A DNA stretch of 43,996 nucleotides from an uncultured Bacteroidales bacterium. GTDB taxonomy: Bacteria > Bacteroidota > Bacteroidia > Bacteroidales > FEN-979. A program made the translations under genes and the position numbers. The stretch spans positions 1 through 43,996 of the forward strand of contig CAIYUC010000075.1 of the NCBI GenBank assembly GCA_903929315.1. Reading direction: 5' to 3'. A model generated the notes under the pieces. That model saw only the letters and a program-made list of their open reading frames with translations, did not search any database and was not told the origin of the DNA. Every line of letters begins with the position of its first letter. Positions within the stretch are counted from its first letter, which is position 1. Positions 24,215-33,238 of this stretch are shown here, in pieces.

Positions 24215-24463
24215 ATTTATTTCTGTTTCGATTCGTAATAAATGAACTTATCAATGACATTAATCGGCCAAAAATGAAAAGGTGATACATTTTTACATTA
24301 TTTTTTCAAAAAATATTCCCATTACAACACCGGAGTGGCATTAGCATGGTTTTAAAAGTAAAGATCCATGACTTTTGTTTTCCACAATTGTCTGATTTTT
24401 TTGAATAACTCCTTCACTAATAGACAATATTCTATCAACAGGCCATTGTTAATCAATGCTTTT
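24215..24463. other. AT-rich filler without recognised genes
   Basis: Between the deleted unit and the right outer inverted repeat. No open frame of note, no hairpin of note; nothing recognised. Confidence 0.5.
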
Positions 24464-24486
24464 AAAGATGTGTATAAAGAGTAGCC
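24464..24486 (-). repeat. Outer 23-bp inverted repeat, right copy
   Basis: Perfect inverse of 23501-23523. Immediately outside it (24487-24512) is a CTTAAGGGGAGGG tract related to the GC-rich hairpin repeats at 6827 and 10645. No duplicated target bases are seen outside the pair. Confidence 0.8.
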
Positions 24487-24564
24487 CTTAAGGGGAGGGC
24501 CGGGGAGAGGTCATTACACAACCAGGATGGCCAGGGTGAAGTCATAATCTACTGCCGAAAGAGA

Positions 24565-26202
24565 TTACTTTACCACAAACTTCACATTCCCCACCACCTC
24601 ATTCATGAACACCTCCCTCGCCAAATACATTCCACTATTCCACGAGGAAACATCCAGTTCGATTTTTTCTGTTTTCTTCGGGATCTCTTCTGAATACATC
24701 AGTTTTCCGAAAAGATCATAAATTTCGAGGGTTGCAAAGTTCCATTGATGGTATATTGTAGTAATTTGGACTGAACCGGATGAAGATTGCTTTAATAAAT
24801 ATTGAGGTAATTCAATAGTTATTTTGCTGTTTGCTGGATTTGGAAAAATTTTGAGTTTATAATAATCCGGCTCCTGCAGTGGATCATGAATTGATGAAAT
24901 AACACCGCAGTCATCAAGATTCACAGTGTCAGAAACAATAGGATAAGGGCATAAACTATCATAAATTCTTGGCATAGTGTAAATAGTATCGAACTCAAGA
25001 TTTGTATTGAACTTATATAGATAGATATTCGTATTATTTCCTGGCAGATAAAAGTGACCCCCAGCCAAAAGTTTGTCATTGAACGTGATTAAAGATGCAT
25101 CAAACTGTGAATAAAAAACATTTTTAAAGAGTATTTTAACCTTAGATACATGGCCTAAGGTGTCGGATTTCAGAAGTCCAATATCTTGATTTCCGTGTCT
25201 GTCCTGCCATACAGAAGAGATTAATAAAGAATCATTATATAAATTTAATGTTGAGGAACCACCTATAATTGTCCCGGATCCCAAGATAATTGAATCCAAT
25301 ATTAAATCTCGGTAATACATGGCCTGTCCTGAAGGACTGATTTTGAGAAAGCATGGTGGACCTCCAAAAGGAATTGAATCTCGAAAATGGGTAGCAGTTG
25401 TATAGATAAATCCGGTCTGATTTTCGTTTGGGAATTGAGCACCCATTCCTCTGAATCCACTTGTTGCACCAAATGAAAGGGTCCATAGATCATTCCCACT
25501 TGAATCCGCTTTAATAATTAATGGTCTAAGAAAATATGTTTGACCTGGAGATCCTTGATATGCATCGCCTGTAATAATGAATTGGTTAGATGATGTAATC
25601 AGTAAATCTCTTCCTTCTGAATTCTGGATAAGTGAGTCCGATTCATTTAATAATTTTTCCCACAAAATGTTACCTGCATTATCGAGCTTAAAGATCCATA
25701 TTCTCTTGGTAGTCCAGTCCTGAAAATATTTTACTAGAGAAATGTACCCATCGGAGAGTGATCTTATTTTTAATCCATAGTCATCATTTCCGGGAGTTGA
25801 TATTATACTACACCACTCTTTTCCTCCGCAAGCATTGAATTTCATGAAAACCACATCATAGTTATATGGATCAAGTTTAGTAGTGACTCCTGTGAGCACA
25901 AACCCTCCATCAGGGGTTTTATCTATCCCATTGAATGAAATCTGATAGTTAGCGGAAAAGATAGTTCTTGTCCAAAGCTGGACTCCGTTAATGTCGGTTT
26001 TAATTATCCATGAATACATCTGTGGTACTGAGGGCCCGGGGTCCACTTGACTTGCAATCAGGTATCCTTTATCGTATGATTCACACAAACCCCCTTGCAG
26101 GTATGTTTCACTTGATGTTCCAAATATCTTCGGCCAGACCTGTGAAAAGGAAACTTGAGATTGAAAAAAAAATACAATAATGAATATTCTTAAAATCTTC
26201 AT
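24565..26202 (-). CDS. Secreted propeller-type protein with T9SS sorting domain
   Basis: A 545-residue exported protein. Residues 1-20 are a signal peptide ending VSFSQ. The body carries repeats of the type KxDxxGxxxW (KTDINGVQLW, KLDNAGNILW, KADSSGNDLW), each preceded by strands like GGFVLTGVTT, as in beta-propeller proteins of the delta-60/SBBP kind. The C-terminal 85 residues are a type IX secretion domain: LKIFPNPANSKITIELP, FATLEIYDLFGKLMY, WNSGMYLAREV, ending VKFVVK. The substrate is unknown. It stands alone, leftward, with AT-rich DNA upstream. A role at the cell surface is inferred from the sorting signal only. Confidence 0.85.
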   Translation of the reverse strand: MKILRIFIIVFFFQSQVSFSQVWPKIFGTSSETYLQGGLCESYDKGYLIASQVDPGPSVPQMYSWIIKTDINGVQLWTRTIFSANYQISFNGIDKTPDGGFVLTGVTTKLDPYNYDVVFMKFNACGGKEWCSIISTPGNDDYGLKIRSLSDGYISLVKYFQDWTTKRIWIFKLDNAGNILWEKLLNESDSLIQNSEGRDLLITSSNQFIITGDAYQGSPGQTYFLRPLIIKADSSGNDLWTLSFGATSGFRGMGAQFPNENQTGFIYTTATHFRDSIPFGGPPCFLKISPSGQAMYYRDLILDSIILGSGTIIGGSSTLNLYNDSLLISSVWQDRHGNQDIGLLKSDTLGHVSKVKILFKNVFYSQFDASLITFNDKLLAGGHFYLPGNNTNIYLYKFNTNLEFDTIYTMPRIYDSLCPYPIVSDTVNLDDCGVISSIHDPLQEPDYYKLKIFPNPANSKITIELPQYLLKQSSSGSVQITTIYHQWNFATLEIYDLFGKLMYSEEIPKKTEKIELDVSSWNSGMYLAREVFMNEVVGNVKFVVK

Positions 26203-26497
26203 TCACAAAAAAAAATGTGATATAAAATTATAAATTTAAAATGAAAATACAAAAGTCAAAAGTCAATGACAGATAAATACATTTTGTACTTTGCATTTTG
26301 CATTTTAAATTTTGATTTTTATTTTGATGTGCTTACCTGCGAACATTCCTTTTAATGCATCCCATTGAAAAAAAACTGTAGTGGTTTTCTTTTCAGTTTC
26401 CGGGGAATTCCTTGCATTTTCCAGTGAAATTAAATATCTTTACCGCAGAACAGGTGTCTTATAATAGTAATAAAGGAGCGTTTAAAATCAAAACACA

Positions 26498-27058
26498 ATG
26501 AAACGGCTGATATTCTTTACCGGCGGGCTACTGATCGTATTTCTGACCTGCTGCCAAAAAAATACTACGGTGAGTGAAATCCCGGATATGATCGTTTATT
26601 CGGGAATCAATAAAACCCTTGTCAACATTAATAAAGACTCTGTTGTTCTCAGTTGCGGATATATCCTTTTTGAAATTTATAAGAATCCTAAGTCGGGAAC
26701 TTCCGATTCCCTTTCCATAAGAATCATAAAAAATACCGTCAATTTATTGGGGGATTGCAGTAATTCATTTTTAAATGAATCCAATGCAGGTGTCCCTAAA
26801 GCATTGGATGAGAATACGGTTATTTCCGATGTTGGCCTGTGGGGAACTACAGATGGGAAATATGATCTGGTACAGTTCACGGGGAAAGGTGTAAAATACC
26901 TCGGCATGACGACGGAAAGTATATCAGCGAATGTGAACTCCAAACGATATGCCTGGATAAGGATCTATTGCAGTTCCGGTAATGACACCCTGAAAATTAT
27001 TGACTGGGCTTATAATAATGTTGCATATAAAAGTATAAAAGCGGGTCAAATGCAATAA
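26498..27058 (+). CDS. Putative lipoprotein, unknown function
   Basis: 186 residues. The N-terminus MKRLIFFTGGLLIVFLTCC is a lipoprotein-type signal with adjacent Cys18 and Cys19 as possible lipidation sites, followed by polar QKNTT. The rest is beta-rich with no known motif that I recognise. AAAGGAG lies about 20 bases before the ATG. A TATCTTTA near-consensus -7 box is about 65 bp upstream. It is not closely coupled to neighbours (62 bp to the next gene). Bacteroidota carry many such small lipoproteins. Confidence 0.65.
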   Translation: MKRLIFFTGGLLIVFLTCCQKNTTVSEIPDMIVYSGINKTLVNINKDSVVLSCGYILFEIYKNPKSGTSDSLSIRIIKNTVNLLGDCSNSFLNESNAGVPKALDENTVISDVGLWGTTDGKYDLVQFTGKGVKYLGMTTESISANVNSKRYAWIRIYCSSGNDTLKIIDWAYNNVAYKSIKAGQMQ

Positions 27059-27089
27059 TAGTAGTATCCTCTCTGCCATTTAAAAATCG

Positions 27090-27097
27090 TACCTTTG
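27090..27097 (+). promoter_or_regulatory. -7 box TACCTTTG for the epimerase/reductase gene
   Basis: Exact TAnnTTTG match 22 bp before the ATG at 27120, predicting a leader of about 19 bases. Confidence 0.45.
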
Positions 27098-27119
27098 ATC
27101 CGGTAAATGTCGATACAAA

Positions 27120-28133
27120 ATGATACTTGTTACCGGGGGTACAGGCCTTCTTGGATCTCATCTTCTTTTTGAACTTATCAGGTTGGGGAAACCGGTTCGT
27201 GCATTGAAACGGGAAAGAAGTAATACCTCAATGGTCCATAAAATTTTCTCTTATTACCTCTCTGACCCGGATGAATCCTTCCAAAAGATTGAATGGGTGG
27301 ATGGCGATCTCCTGGATTTTACAGCGTTGGAAGATGCACTTGACGGGGTCTCTGAAATTTATCATTGCGGGGCGATGGTATCCTTTCATCCTAAAGATCA
27401 TCCGTTAATGTTAAAAGTAAATATTGATGGAACGGCAAATCTTGTTAACCTTTCCTTTGAAAAGAAAATCAGAAAATTTCTTTATGTAAGTTCCGTTGCC
27501 ACGCTGGGAAGAAACCATAGTGCCGGCTTCACTGACGAAGAAACCTATTGGAAAACGTCAATTAAAAATACTGCCTATTCTATCAGCAAGTATGGAGGTG
27601 AAAGAGAGGTTTGGCGCGGAATGGAAGAAGGTCTGAATGCGGTCATTGTCAATCCTTCAGTGATCCTTGGTCCCGGTTTCTGGGACGGTACCTCGGGGTT
27701 ATTCAAATTGCTTTATAAAGGATTAAAATATTATCCGAAAGGGGTTAATGGATACGTGGACGTAAAAGATGTTGTCAAATCTATGATCCTGCTAATGGAC
27801 AGCAATATTTTCAATGAACGGTTTATCATCAATTCTGAAAATATTTCTTACCGCCAGCTTTTTACCTGGATCGCCGAATATCTCAGGAAGCCCGCTCCTT
27901 CAATATATGTCAGCCCGGTGCTCAGTCAACTGGCATGGAGAATCGAAGCTGCCAGAAGTTTCATCACACGTTCAAGACCTGAACTGACGAAGGACATGGC
28001 CATAACAACTTCCCAGAGATATCTTTATAAAAATGATAAGATCCGGAAGGCGCTTGGTGTCGGGTTCATCCCGGTGGAACAATCCATTAAAGATACATGC
28101 CGGATCTTTCTTGAGGATCGGCAAAAGAACTGA
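27120..28133 (+). CDS. NAD(P)-dependent epimerase/dehydratase-type reductase (extended SDR)
   Basis: The Rossmann dinucleotide motif is TGGTGLLGSH (5-14). GDLLD at 62-66 fits the adenine-binding Asp. The catalytic pair is Y153-x3-K157 (YSISK) with Ser124/125 before it (LYVSSVAT). VNPSVILGPG follows as in extended short-chain dehydrogenases. At 337 residues it has the size of the dihydroflavonol-reductase/epimerase group. The C-terminal substrate domain (about 230-337) is not diagnostic, so the substrate is unknown; sugar-nucleotide, ketone or sterol-like compounds are all possible. It has its own promoter box and converges on the transglycosylase gene 47 bp downstream. Confidence 0.88.
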   Translation: MILVTGGTGLLGSHLLFELIRLGKPVRALKRERSNTSMVHKIFSYYLSDPDESFQKIEWVDGDLLDFTALEDALDGVSEIYHCGAMVSFHPKDHPLMLKVNIDGTANLVNLSFEKKIRKFLYVSSVATLGRNHSAGFTDEETYWKTSIKNTAYSISKYGGEREVWRGMEEGLNAVIVNPSVILGPGFWDGTSGLFKLLYKGLKYYPKGVNGYVDVKDVVKSMILLMDSNIFNERFIINSENISYRQLFTWIAEYLRKPAPSIYVSPVLSQLAWRIEAARSFITRSRPELTKDMAITTSQRYLYKNDKIRKALGVGFIPVEQSIKDTCRIFLEDRQKN

Positions 28134-28180
28134 TTTGCAGTTGGAGTAAGACGAATTGTGTGTCTCAACTACCGGCTTTA

Positions 28181-29617
28181 TTATCTTGGTATGATGTTCT
28201 TATAATGATTGTACCGGTCGAGAATATCGATTACATATCTTCCTGGCTCGGGATAACTGATCGCATATTGTCCTGTATCCGATTTTTGGACGGGTTCTTT
28301 TTTGGACCTGTGGGTGAGATAATAATCCACATTATGGTTCCATTTATTAGGATCTTTTCCGTACATGACAGCTTTTTCACGTGCTGACAGTATTCTTCCC
28401 AATCCTACATTATAAGCGGCCAGGATGAAATTTATCCGTTCCTGCGGATCAGCGATCTCATGCGGAAGCTGTTTGTCAAGCCACCGTAGGTACTTTACTC
28501 CTGCTGCAATTTGCTTCCCTGCAGAGGATGTACTGTCCATGCCGAATTTACCGGCAATTTCAGGTGTCAGCTGCATTAGTCCTGTTGCCTTTCTCCTGGA
28601 TATTTGCCCGATGCGGAAATTCGATTCCTCATAGATGAGCGATGCCAGCAATTGCCAATCCCAATGAAGAAGCTTACTTTCTTTCCTTATCTCTGCATCA
28701 TACGGACAGATCTTATTTCCCTTCAGGGAACAGTAATCATTCTGAAAATAGCTCAAAACCTTGGGATTATCGTAATAGGAACTGTAGATGTTTTGCATTT
28801 CATTTTTCCGTTTTAGCTCATCGATCCAGATATTAAGCTTTCGAAGAAGGGAGTCGGAATAATGACCTGTTCCCCAGGCAAATTTGTACGGCCCTGAAAG
28901 CGGTATTTCAGCATCAATATTTTTATACTGTTTTGTCAGCACCATAGCCAGATTTTCAGGGCAAATGGCATAGTTAATCTTTCCTTCGGAAACCATCCTG
29001 ATAAGTTCTTCAGGGTTGTTTTTCCTGTTTTCCATTAAAGTGATACGATCCCCGGTTTCATCGATAAATTCCCTGATCAATGGTAAGAAGAAAGCATTGC
29101 TTCTGTAATAAATTGTATCATATAAAAAATCGGAGAAGGACCGGATCAGCTTTGCAGGTTTCCGGTGATCTCCGGGTAAAGGTTTCCGTTGGATCAGTAC
29201 CAGCTTTGTATCCCCTAATTCCGCAGAATAATTGAGCAACAGTTTCCCTTCCTTTGTCACCGGGAGATTTAAGGCAATGACATCCCCAATGTGAAGTTCG
29301 AGAAAATAATAAAGTTCCGAAATATCATTGCTGACAATGATCTTTAATGAAACGCCAAGCTCTTTTGCAAATGAACGCAACAGATCCAACTGGTATCCCA
29401 TGGGCGTACCACGGTAAAGAAAGTAGTTAAGCGAATTCAGATCGGTAAGCGCGATGATTTGTCCCCGCTCTTTTATCCTTTGAAGTGTATCTTTTTTACT
29501 TTCCTGCTCCAGAAATAGCAACTGATGCGTTAGAGCGATCAGCAAAACGAGGAATACCAGGACGATTGCAATCCAACGAAAACGTTTTTTTTTAGAAAGT
29601 ATTCTCCATCTCTGCAT
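28181..29617 (-). CDS. mltF: Membrane-bound lytic murein transglycosylase F-type
   Basis: Cleaves the peptidoglycan glycan strand. Residues about 14-32 are a membrane anchor or signal segment. About 45-275 is a periplasmic solute-binding-like domain (RGQIIALTDLNSLNYF, GYQLDLLRSFAKELGV). The lysozyme-like domain (about 315-450) has catalytic E331 in YEESNF, the GLMQLTP motif (346-352) and AAYNVGLGRI. This two-domain order is the hallmark of MltF. At 478 residues it is complete. No lipobox is obvious, unlike some homologues. Directly upstream on the same strand lies a broken piece of an ABC permease gene, 6 bp before its ATG. Confidence 0.88.
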   Translation of the reverse strand: MQRWRILSKKKRFRWIAIVLVFLVLLIALTHQLLFLEQESKKDTLQRIKERGQIIALTDLNSLNYFLYRGTPMGYQLDLLRSFAKELGVSLKIIVSNDISELYYFLELHIGDVIALNLPVTKEGKLLLNYSAELGDTKLVLIQRKPLPGDHRKPAKLIRSFSDFLYDTIYYRSNAFFLPLIREFIDETGDRITLMENRKNNPEELIRMVSEGKINYAICPENLAMVLTKQYKNIDAEIPLSGPYKFAWGTGHYSDSLLRKLNIWIDELKRKNEMQNIYSSYYDNPKVLSYFQNDYCSLKGNKICPYDAEIRKESKLLHWDWQLLASLIYEESNFRIGQISRRKATGLMQLTPEIAGKFGMDSTSSAGKQIAAGVKYLRWLDKQLPHEIADPQERINFILAAYNVGLGRILSAREKAVMYGKDPNKWNHNVDYYLTHRSKKEPVQKSDTGQYAISYPEPGRYVIDILDRYNHYKNIIPR

Positions 29618-29623
29618 AAAAGG

Positions 29624-29770
29624 TCAGGTTACTTTCCGGTATCTCCGGACTGCCAAGGTAATACTTATAATTGCATATACCAAAAGCGAATAAAATGGCA
29701 CACGGATATCATGAAAGGAAGATCCTTTCAGCATGACCATCCGCATGATCCTGATAAAATAGGACAACGG
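29624..29770 (-). pseudogene. 3' fragment of an ABC-2 permease gene
   Basis: Read leftward, this stretch encodes 48 residues from PLSYFIRIM to RRYRKVT and a stop, closely matching the C-terminus of the permease at 36555-37673 (PIAYFIRIM, MVMLKGSDFHDIR, FYSLVVYA, WRYRKVT). Upstream of the proline the frame hits a TAG and homology ends. It is in opposite orientation to the living copy about 8 kb away. It is best read as a relic of a second efflux operon that once stood ahead of mltF. Confidence 0.8.
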
Positions 29771-29873
29771 CTAAGAAAATTAAGATCGAACTGGGAAAAT
29801 AAGTTCAATATTTGCTTCCTTAACACGATAAAAAATATTTTCTTAAAATTATTCACATAATTAAAATTTGTAT

Positions 29874-29881
29874 TACTTTTG
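29874..29881 (+). promoter_or_regulatory. -7 box TACTTTTG for the efflux operon
   Basis: Exact TAnnTTTG match, 31 bp before the TetR-family start codon and immediately before a palindrome (29888-29911). No clear -33 TTTG. Confidence 0.5.
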
Positions 29882-29887
29882 ACCACA

Positions 29888-29911
29888 TGGTTTAACCAGA
29901 TAGTTAAACTA
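29888..29911 (+). promoter_or_regulatory. Likely TetR-family operator palindrome
   Basis: TGGTTTAAC, six bases, GTTAAACTA: 9-bp arms matching at 8 of 9 positions. It fills the space between the -7 box and the ATG at 29913, where a bound repressor would block transcription. The regulator is the first gene of the operon, so autoregulation is the natural reading. Confidence 0.6.
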
Positions 29912-29912
29912 A

Positions 29913-30521
29913 ATGGCTAATAAAACACACAATACTGAAGAAAAAATCTTAGAGGCTGCGAAGACTGTCTTCCACCGAAAGGGGTTTGAAGGCGCACGCA
30001 TGCAGGAGATTGCGGATGAAGCTGGGATCAATAAAGCCCTTCTGCATTATTATTTCCGGACCAAGGAAAACTTGTTTGATGCCGTGTTTAAGGCTGCTTT
30101 CCGGGAAATCTTTACGAAACTATTCATGACTATTGATGCCGATGTTCCTCTTGAAAAAAAGTTAAAGAATCTGATCAGCGAATACATAGGGTTTTTCCAG
30201 AAAAATTCATATATCCCCGGTTTCATCCTTACTGAAATGAACCAAAACCCGGAAAAGATCATCAGCGTTTTCAAATCAGCTCCGGTATCGCCTTCCATGG
30301 TATTCGAGCGGATGAAGGAATTTATGTATGACGAGAAGTTAGAAAAGACGGATGTCAGGGAACTTTTTATTAATATTCTTGCACTGTGCATCTTCCCGGT
30401 GGTTGCCAGGCCTATGTTGCAGAATATTTTTGATTTTTCGGATGAGCAATATGATCAGTTTATTGAAAAAAGGAAGAAAACAATTCCACAGTTAATTATG
30501 AATACAATAAGAAAAAAATGA
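29913..30521 (+). CDS. TetR/AcrR-family transcriptional regulator
   Basis: Residues about 9-55 form the TetR helix-turn-helix: TEEKILEAAKTVFHRKGFEG, then MQEIADEAGINKALLHYYF and RTKENLFDAVF. The remaining 145 residues are a helical ligand-binding domain typical in size (202 in total). It heads an efflux operon and overlaps the next gene as ATGA. It most likely represses the operon through the palindrome at 29888-29911 and releases it when an exported compound binds. The ligand is unknown. Confidence 0.92.
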   Translation: MANKTHNTEEKILEAAKTVFHRKGFEGARMQEIADEAGINKALLHYYFRTKENLFDAVFKAAFREIFTKLFMTIDADVPLEKKLKNLISEYIGFFQKNSYIPGFILTEMNQNPEKIISVFKSAPVSPSMVFERMKEFMYDEKLEKTDVRELFINILALCIFPVVARPMLQNIFDFSDEQYDQFIEKRKKTIPQLIMNTIRKK

Positions 30522-31798
30522 AAAGAATCGCATTCCTGCTGCTATCATTGTTCATACAGTTTATTGTTTACGGGCAATCCGATACTGTGACCCTTTACGA
30601 TTGTTACCGGCAGGCAGAAAAAACATATCCACTGGCACGGCAATCAGGCATGCTGGAAAAATCCAATGAACTGAAAATTAAAAACCTCAATAAGAATTAC
30701 CTGCCGCAATTGAACCTGAACGGCAGTGCATCACTACAATCGGATGTAACAGAGCTGAAGCTAAATCTGCCTGCACAGTTTTCTTTCATCAAATTTCCTG
30801 AAATCAGCAAGGACATGTACAAGGTCACTGTTGATGTGAATCAATCAATCTATGACGGCAATATAACCGGTTACCAGAAAAAATTGGAAGCGTTCAACCT
30901 TCAGTCAGATCAAAAAAGCCTCCAGGTTGAGTTATACCAGTTGAAAAGCAGGATCAACCAAGCCTATTTCAGTATTTTTATGCTTCAGAAAAATGAAGAG
31001 ATACTAAAAAGTAATAAGAGCCAGTTGGAATCGAAACTTAAGGAAGTTCAATCAGCCGTAACCAACGGTGCCATGCTTGCCTCCAATGCAGATGCATTGC
31101 AGGCAGAACTAATGAATATCGATCAGCAATTGATCGAGACCCACAACGACCTGACCACCGATTTTCAGGTACTCTCTGAACTGACATCCTCGACTATTTC
31201 TCCCAATTCCAGGTTGATCCTGCCACGTGTTCAGATCAGTTCGACGGCATTTGAAGATAGCCGGCCCGAATTGCAGTTGTATAACATTCAACAGCAAAAA
31301 ACCGGTGTGATGAAAAATATGGTGAACACACGCTGGAATCCAAAATTTTATGCCTTCGGCCAGGCAGGTTATGGAAGGCCCGGATTGAATATGCTTTCCA
31401 ACGATTTTTCTCCATGGTGGTTATTCGGAGCCAGGCTGACCTGGAATATCTGGAACTGGAATCAAAATAAAAATGAAAAGAAGATCTATGATATCCAGAA
31501 TGATATTTTAGGAACACAAAAAGAAACCTTTGAAAAGAACCTGAGGATAGAAGCAGAAAGTGGATTGACTGAGATTGAAAAACTGGGGGAATTGCTTCAG
31601 AAAGACGAAGAGATCATCGAGTTGAGAACAAAGATCACACATTCTGCATCTTCACAACTTGACAACGGGGTGATCACTTCCAGTGATTACATCGCACGCC
31701 TCAATGAGGAAACGCTCGCAAAGCTGACTTTCGAGTTGCATCGAATACAACTGGTGAAAGCAAAGATAGCTTACCTGTTTACTCTGGGTAAATTATAA
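30518..31798 (+). CDS. TolC-family outer-membrane efflux channel
   Basis: Forms the outer-membrane exit duct of a tripartite pump. A signal peptide (1-20, ending VYGQ) is followed by two long helical and strand repeats of the outer-membrane efflux protein type (SLQVELYQLKSRINQAYFSI, KLKEVQSAVTNGAMLASNADALQAELMN shortened here, and the second-half ESGLTEIEKL region). Aromatic-rich strands NWNQNK and WWLFGARLTWNIWNW lie in the barrel segment. At 426 residues it is a normal length for Bacteroidota relatives. Translationally coupled to the regulator by a 4-bp overlap, and 40 bp ahead of the adaptor. Confidence 0.88.
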   Translation: MKRIAFLLLSLFIQFIVYGQSDTVTLYDCYRQAEKTYPLARQSGMLEKSNELKIKNLNKNYLPQLNLNGSASLQSDVTELKLNLPAQFSFIKFPEISKDMYKVTVDVNQSIYDGNITGYQKKLEAFNLQSDQKSLQVELYQLKSRINQAYFSIFMLQKNEEILKSNKSQLESKLKEVQSAVTNGAMLASNADALQAELMNIDQQLIETHNDLTTDFQVLSELTSSTISPNSRLILPRVQISSTAFEDSRPELQLYNIQQQKTGVMKNMVNTRWNPKFYAFGQAGYGRPGLNMLSNDFSPWWLFGARLTWNIWNWNQNKNEKKIYDIQNDILGTQKETFEKNLRIEAESGLTEIEKLGELLQKDEEIIELRTKITHSASSQLDNGVITSSDYIARLNEETLAKLTFELHRIQLVKAKIAYLFTLGKL

Positions 31799-31838
31799 TT
31801 TTATGTAGAAGAAAAAGTAGAACAAAATAAATAGGACA

Positions 31839-32732
31839 ATGAAAAAAGTAATTTTAATCGCTCTTCCTTTATATCTCCTGGTATCTTCATGCAACAGGGA
31901 CAAAGATAATCCTGATGCTTACGGAACATTTGAAGCCACGGAGGTCACAGTGTCCTCTCAGGCAAATGGAAAAATCTTATTCCTGAAGGTGGAAGAAGGT
32001 CAGGTGATCGATTCGAATACCCTGGTGGGTTTAGTTGATACGCTCGATATGTCGATCAGAAAGAGCCAGGCTCGTGAACAGCAGCTTGCCACCTCTACAA
32101 GAAGAGATGACCTGGCAGCACAGATCGCTGTACAGGAACAGAATAAAACCAATATCCTGGTTGAGAAAGCACGGGTTGAACGTCTGTTAAAAGATGGGGC
32201 CGCCACAACAAAGCAGTTGGACGATATTAATGCCAGCCTTAACCTTGCTGATAAACAGATTGCCTCAATAAAATCACAGTATGCCAGTCTGGATGCCCAG
32301 GTTTCTACTTTCAATAAACAAATTGACCAGATCAATAACTCGATCGTCGATGCACATATCATAAATCCTATTAAAGGAACAGTACTTACGAAATATGCAG
32401 AGCCAAATGAAATTACTACATTTGGAAAACCGGTTTACAAGATCGCTGATCTTACCAGCCTCGACCTCCGTGTATATGTGAGCGGTGTTCAACTTCCTTA
32501 TATCAAGATAGGACAGAAGGTGGTAGTTCATTACGATAAAGACGAGAATACCAACAGCACCGCGGAAGGAGTCGTTACCTGGATCTCAGAAACAGCAGAA
32601 TTTACTCCTAAAACGATTCAGACCAAGGAAGAGCGGGTGAACCTTGTTTATGCTGCCAAAGTGAGGGTGAAAAATGACGGAACACTTAAGATAGGTATGC
32701 CTGGTGATATCCGGTTCATGCCTACAAAATGA
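31839..32732 (+). CDS. HlyD-family periplasmic adaptor lipoprotein (YbhG-like)
   Basis: Bridges the inner-membrane transporter and the TolC channel. A lipoprotein signal ends LLVSSC with Cys18 as the likely lipid site. The biotinyl-lipoyl-like motif GTFEATEVTVSSQANGKI occurs at about 29-46, followed by a long coiled-coil hairpin (about 70-165) rich in Q, A, K and E, then IINPIKGTVLTKY and a beta-barrel domain (about 190-297). The pattern matches YbhG. AGGACA precedes the ATG. Fourth in the run of functions: regulator, channel, adaptor, transporter. Confidence 0.9.
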   Translation: MKKVILIALPLYLLVSSCNRDKDNPDAYGTFEATEVTVSSQANGKILFLKVEEGQVIDSNTLVGLVDTLDMSIRKSQAREQQLATSTRRDDLAAQIAVQEQNKTNILVEKARVERLLKDGAATTKQLDDINASLNLADKQIASIKSQYASLDAQVSTFNKQIDQINNSIVDAHIINPIKGTVLTKYAEPNEITTFGKPVYKIADLTSLDLRVYVSGVQLPYIKIGQKVVVHYDKDENTNSTAEGVVTWISETAEFTPKTIQTKEERVNLVYAAKVRVKNDGTLKIGMPGDIRFMPTK

Positions 32733-32760
32733 TACTGTATTAACCAAAATTCAAACCATC

Positions 32761-33231
32761 ATGAGAAAATCAGGAACATTAACATTTGTGCTTTTTGCGC
32801 TATTCGCGCTCCAGGGGAGCAATACTTTCGCTCAGAAACATAAGGCCGGCGACATTGTCGGAATATGGTACAATGAGGAAAGAACCAGTAAAGTCCAGAT
32901 TTACGAGGAGGGTAATAAATTTTTTGCTAAGATCGTTTGGTTGAAAGAACCTATCGATTCAGCCACAGGAAAGCCAAAAACCGATCATCTCAACCCCGAT
33001 CCGAAACTTCAGCAAACCCCCAGGTTAGGACTGGTCATCTTAAAGAATTTTATTTTTGATGGAAAAGATGAATGGAAAGATGGCACTATCTATGACCCGA
33101 ATAACGGGAAGACGTACACATGTCATATTCATTTTAGTGACTCACCGAATGTGCTTAAGATACGTGGATATATTGGCATTTCATTGTTAGGAAGAACAAC
33201 CTACTGGACAAAAACTATTCTTCTGCCTTAG
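32761..33231 (+). CDS. DUF2147 secreted protein
   Basis: A signal peptide (1-25, ending NTFAQ) leads into a DUF2147 domain: GDIVGIWYNEE, KVQIYEEGNKFFAKIVWL, then DPNNGKTYTC and LKIRGYIG followed by a Trp in TYWTK. The family is a small periplasmic or exported lipocalin-like fold of unknown function. The ATG at 32761 is chosen over an earlier in-frame ATG at 32704, because it starts the signal peptide and the earlier start would overlap the adaptor gene. It lies 28 bp after the adaptor and 7 bp before the first ATPase, so it is part of the efflux transcript, which is unusual. Confidence 0.85.
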   Translation: MRKSGTLTFVLFALFALQGSNTFAQKHKAGDIVGIWYNEERTSKVQIYEEGNKFFAKIVWLKEPIDSATGKPKTDHLNPDPKLQQTPRLGLVILKNFIFDGKDEWKDGTIYDPNNGKTYTCHIHFSDSPNVLKIRGYIGISLLGRTTYWTKTILLP

Positions 33232-33238
33232 ATATTTC

